Assembly (NCBI GenBank): GCA_050313295.1 | Contig: JBNPLD010000020.1 | DNA: 22,384 nt | From: S5-A14a sp022766365 | GTDB taxonomy: Bacteria; Bacillota; Clostridia; Peptostreptococcales; Anaerovoracaceae | Reading direction: 5' to 3' (one strand) | Part shown: positions 22,066 through 22,384 of the stretch, piece after piece | Numbering within the stretch: the stretch's first letter is position 1 | Layout: the number at the start of each line of letters is the position of its first letter | Notes under the pieces: generated by a model | The model's input: only the letters and a program-made list of their open reading frames with translations | What the model was told of the DNA's origin: nothing | Database searches by the model: none | Made by a program: the position numbers and the translations under genes

Positions 22066-22384
22066 TTTTCGCTTCGACTGGAGATTGGAGTCTAAGTTCA
22101 AACATATTATGTTATGTGCCACTGATTCACGGATAAGTCATGTGTAAAAGTATTTGTACATATGTATTAAATGCACCCTGATGCGGCCTGAAAAAAATTT
22201 ATCGGAAAAAGAGAAAAAAACAGTTGACATAAGGTAGTAAGGAGTGGTAATATATTCAAGCTGTCGCAAAACGGCGGAAGTCAACCGAAAGAGAAACGAG
22301 TAGGAAGACAGAAGCAAAAGAGCGTGAGTCAATGCAAAAATAAAATAAAAAAACGTAAAAAAAGGTATTGACATAAAACGCGAA
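22066..22384 (+). promoter_or_regulatory. Non-coding tail with tandem TTGACA promoters, probably of a stable-RNA operon
   Basis: No gene is supported here. The first promoter is TTGACA (22224-22229), an 18-bp spacer and TAATAT (22248-22253), preceded by an A-rich tract. A second TTGACA (22368-22373) follows another long A-rich tract (about 22336-22363) and is cut by the window end before its -10. Two close consensus -35 boxes with A-tract UP-like elements and no ribosome site between them resemble tandem rRNA promoters. The RNA genes themselves would lie outside the window. Confidence 0.45.

Noticed and set aside
22138..22374. 78-codon minus-strand frame at the right end
   Set aside because: Its Phe/Leu/Ser-rich sequence is the complement of the A-rich promoter tracts; it has no good ribosome site.

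Overview
The window looks like chromosomal DNA from a low-GC Gram-positive anaerobe of the Clostridia. The evidence is protein similarity (SpoVG, PurR, Mfd, RqcP and HU of Firmicutes type), strong AGGAGG-type ribosome binding sites, GTG and TTG starts, an LPXTG-like sorting signal, and a folate ECF transporter under a tetrahydrofolate riboswitch. I would guess an Eubacteriales family XIII/Anaerovoracaceae-like organism, but the genus cannot be read from sequence alone.

Left part (1-2351): the tail of a cell-wall-anchored surface protein, about 600 bp of non-coding DNA with several hairpins and a strong terminator, then spoVG and purR on the minus strand, each with a good promoter. purR diverges from murC.

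Central part (2352-14324): a plus-strand housekeeping block with murC, a GlmU acetyltransferase half, prs, pth, mfd, an MTA/SAH-deaminase-like amidohydrolase, a YabM/SpoVB-type flippase, mazG, hup and rqcP. This is recognisably the Bacillus subtilis purR-spoVG-glmU-prs-pth-mfd-yabM-yabN-yabO region. It differs in these ways: purR and spoVG are flipped, glmU lacks its uridylyltransferase half, spoVT, ctc, yabP, yabQ and divIC are missing, MazG lacks the methylase domain, and murC, the amidohydrolase and hup are inserted.

Methionine/folate part (14343-19190): metY (O-acetylhomoserine sulfhydrylase) is followed 14 bp later by a 762-residue protein joining a complete MetA homoserine acyltransferase to a complete aspartate kinase with its C-terminal regulatory region. 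This is the most striking item in the window. Opposite and convergent is folT, whose leader I fold as a THF riboswitch with a greatly enlarged arm and a plausible translational switch. MetY makes homocysteine, and methylating homocysteine needs a folate cofactor, so these neighbours are metabolically linked.

Right part (19191-22384): a DUF819/YjcL-like membrane protein, a four-copy 20-bp tandem array, a cytoplasmic renal-dipeptidase-family enzyme, and finally two A-tract/TTGACA promoter elements that look like the start of a stable-RNA (possibly rRNA) operon lying beyond the window.
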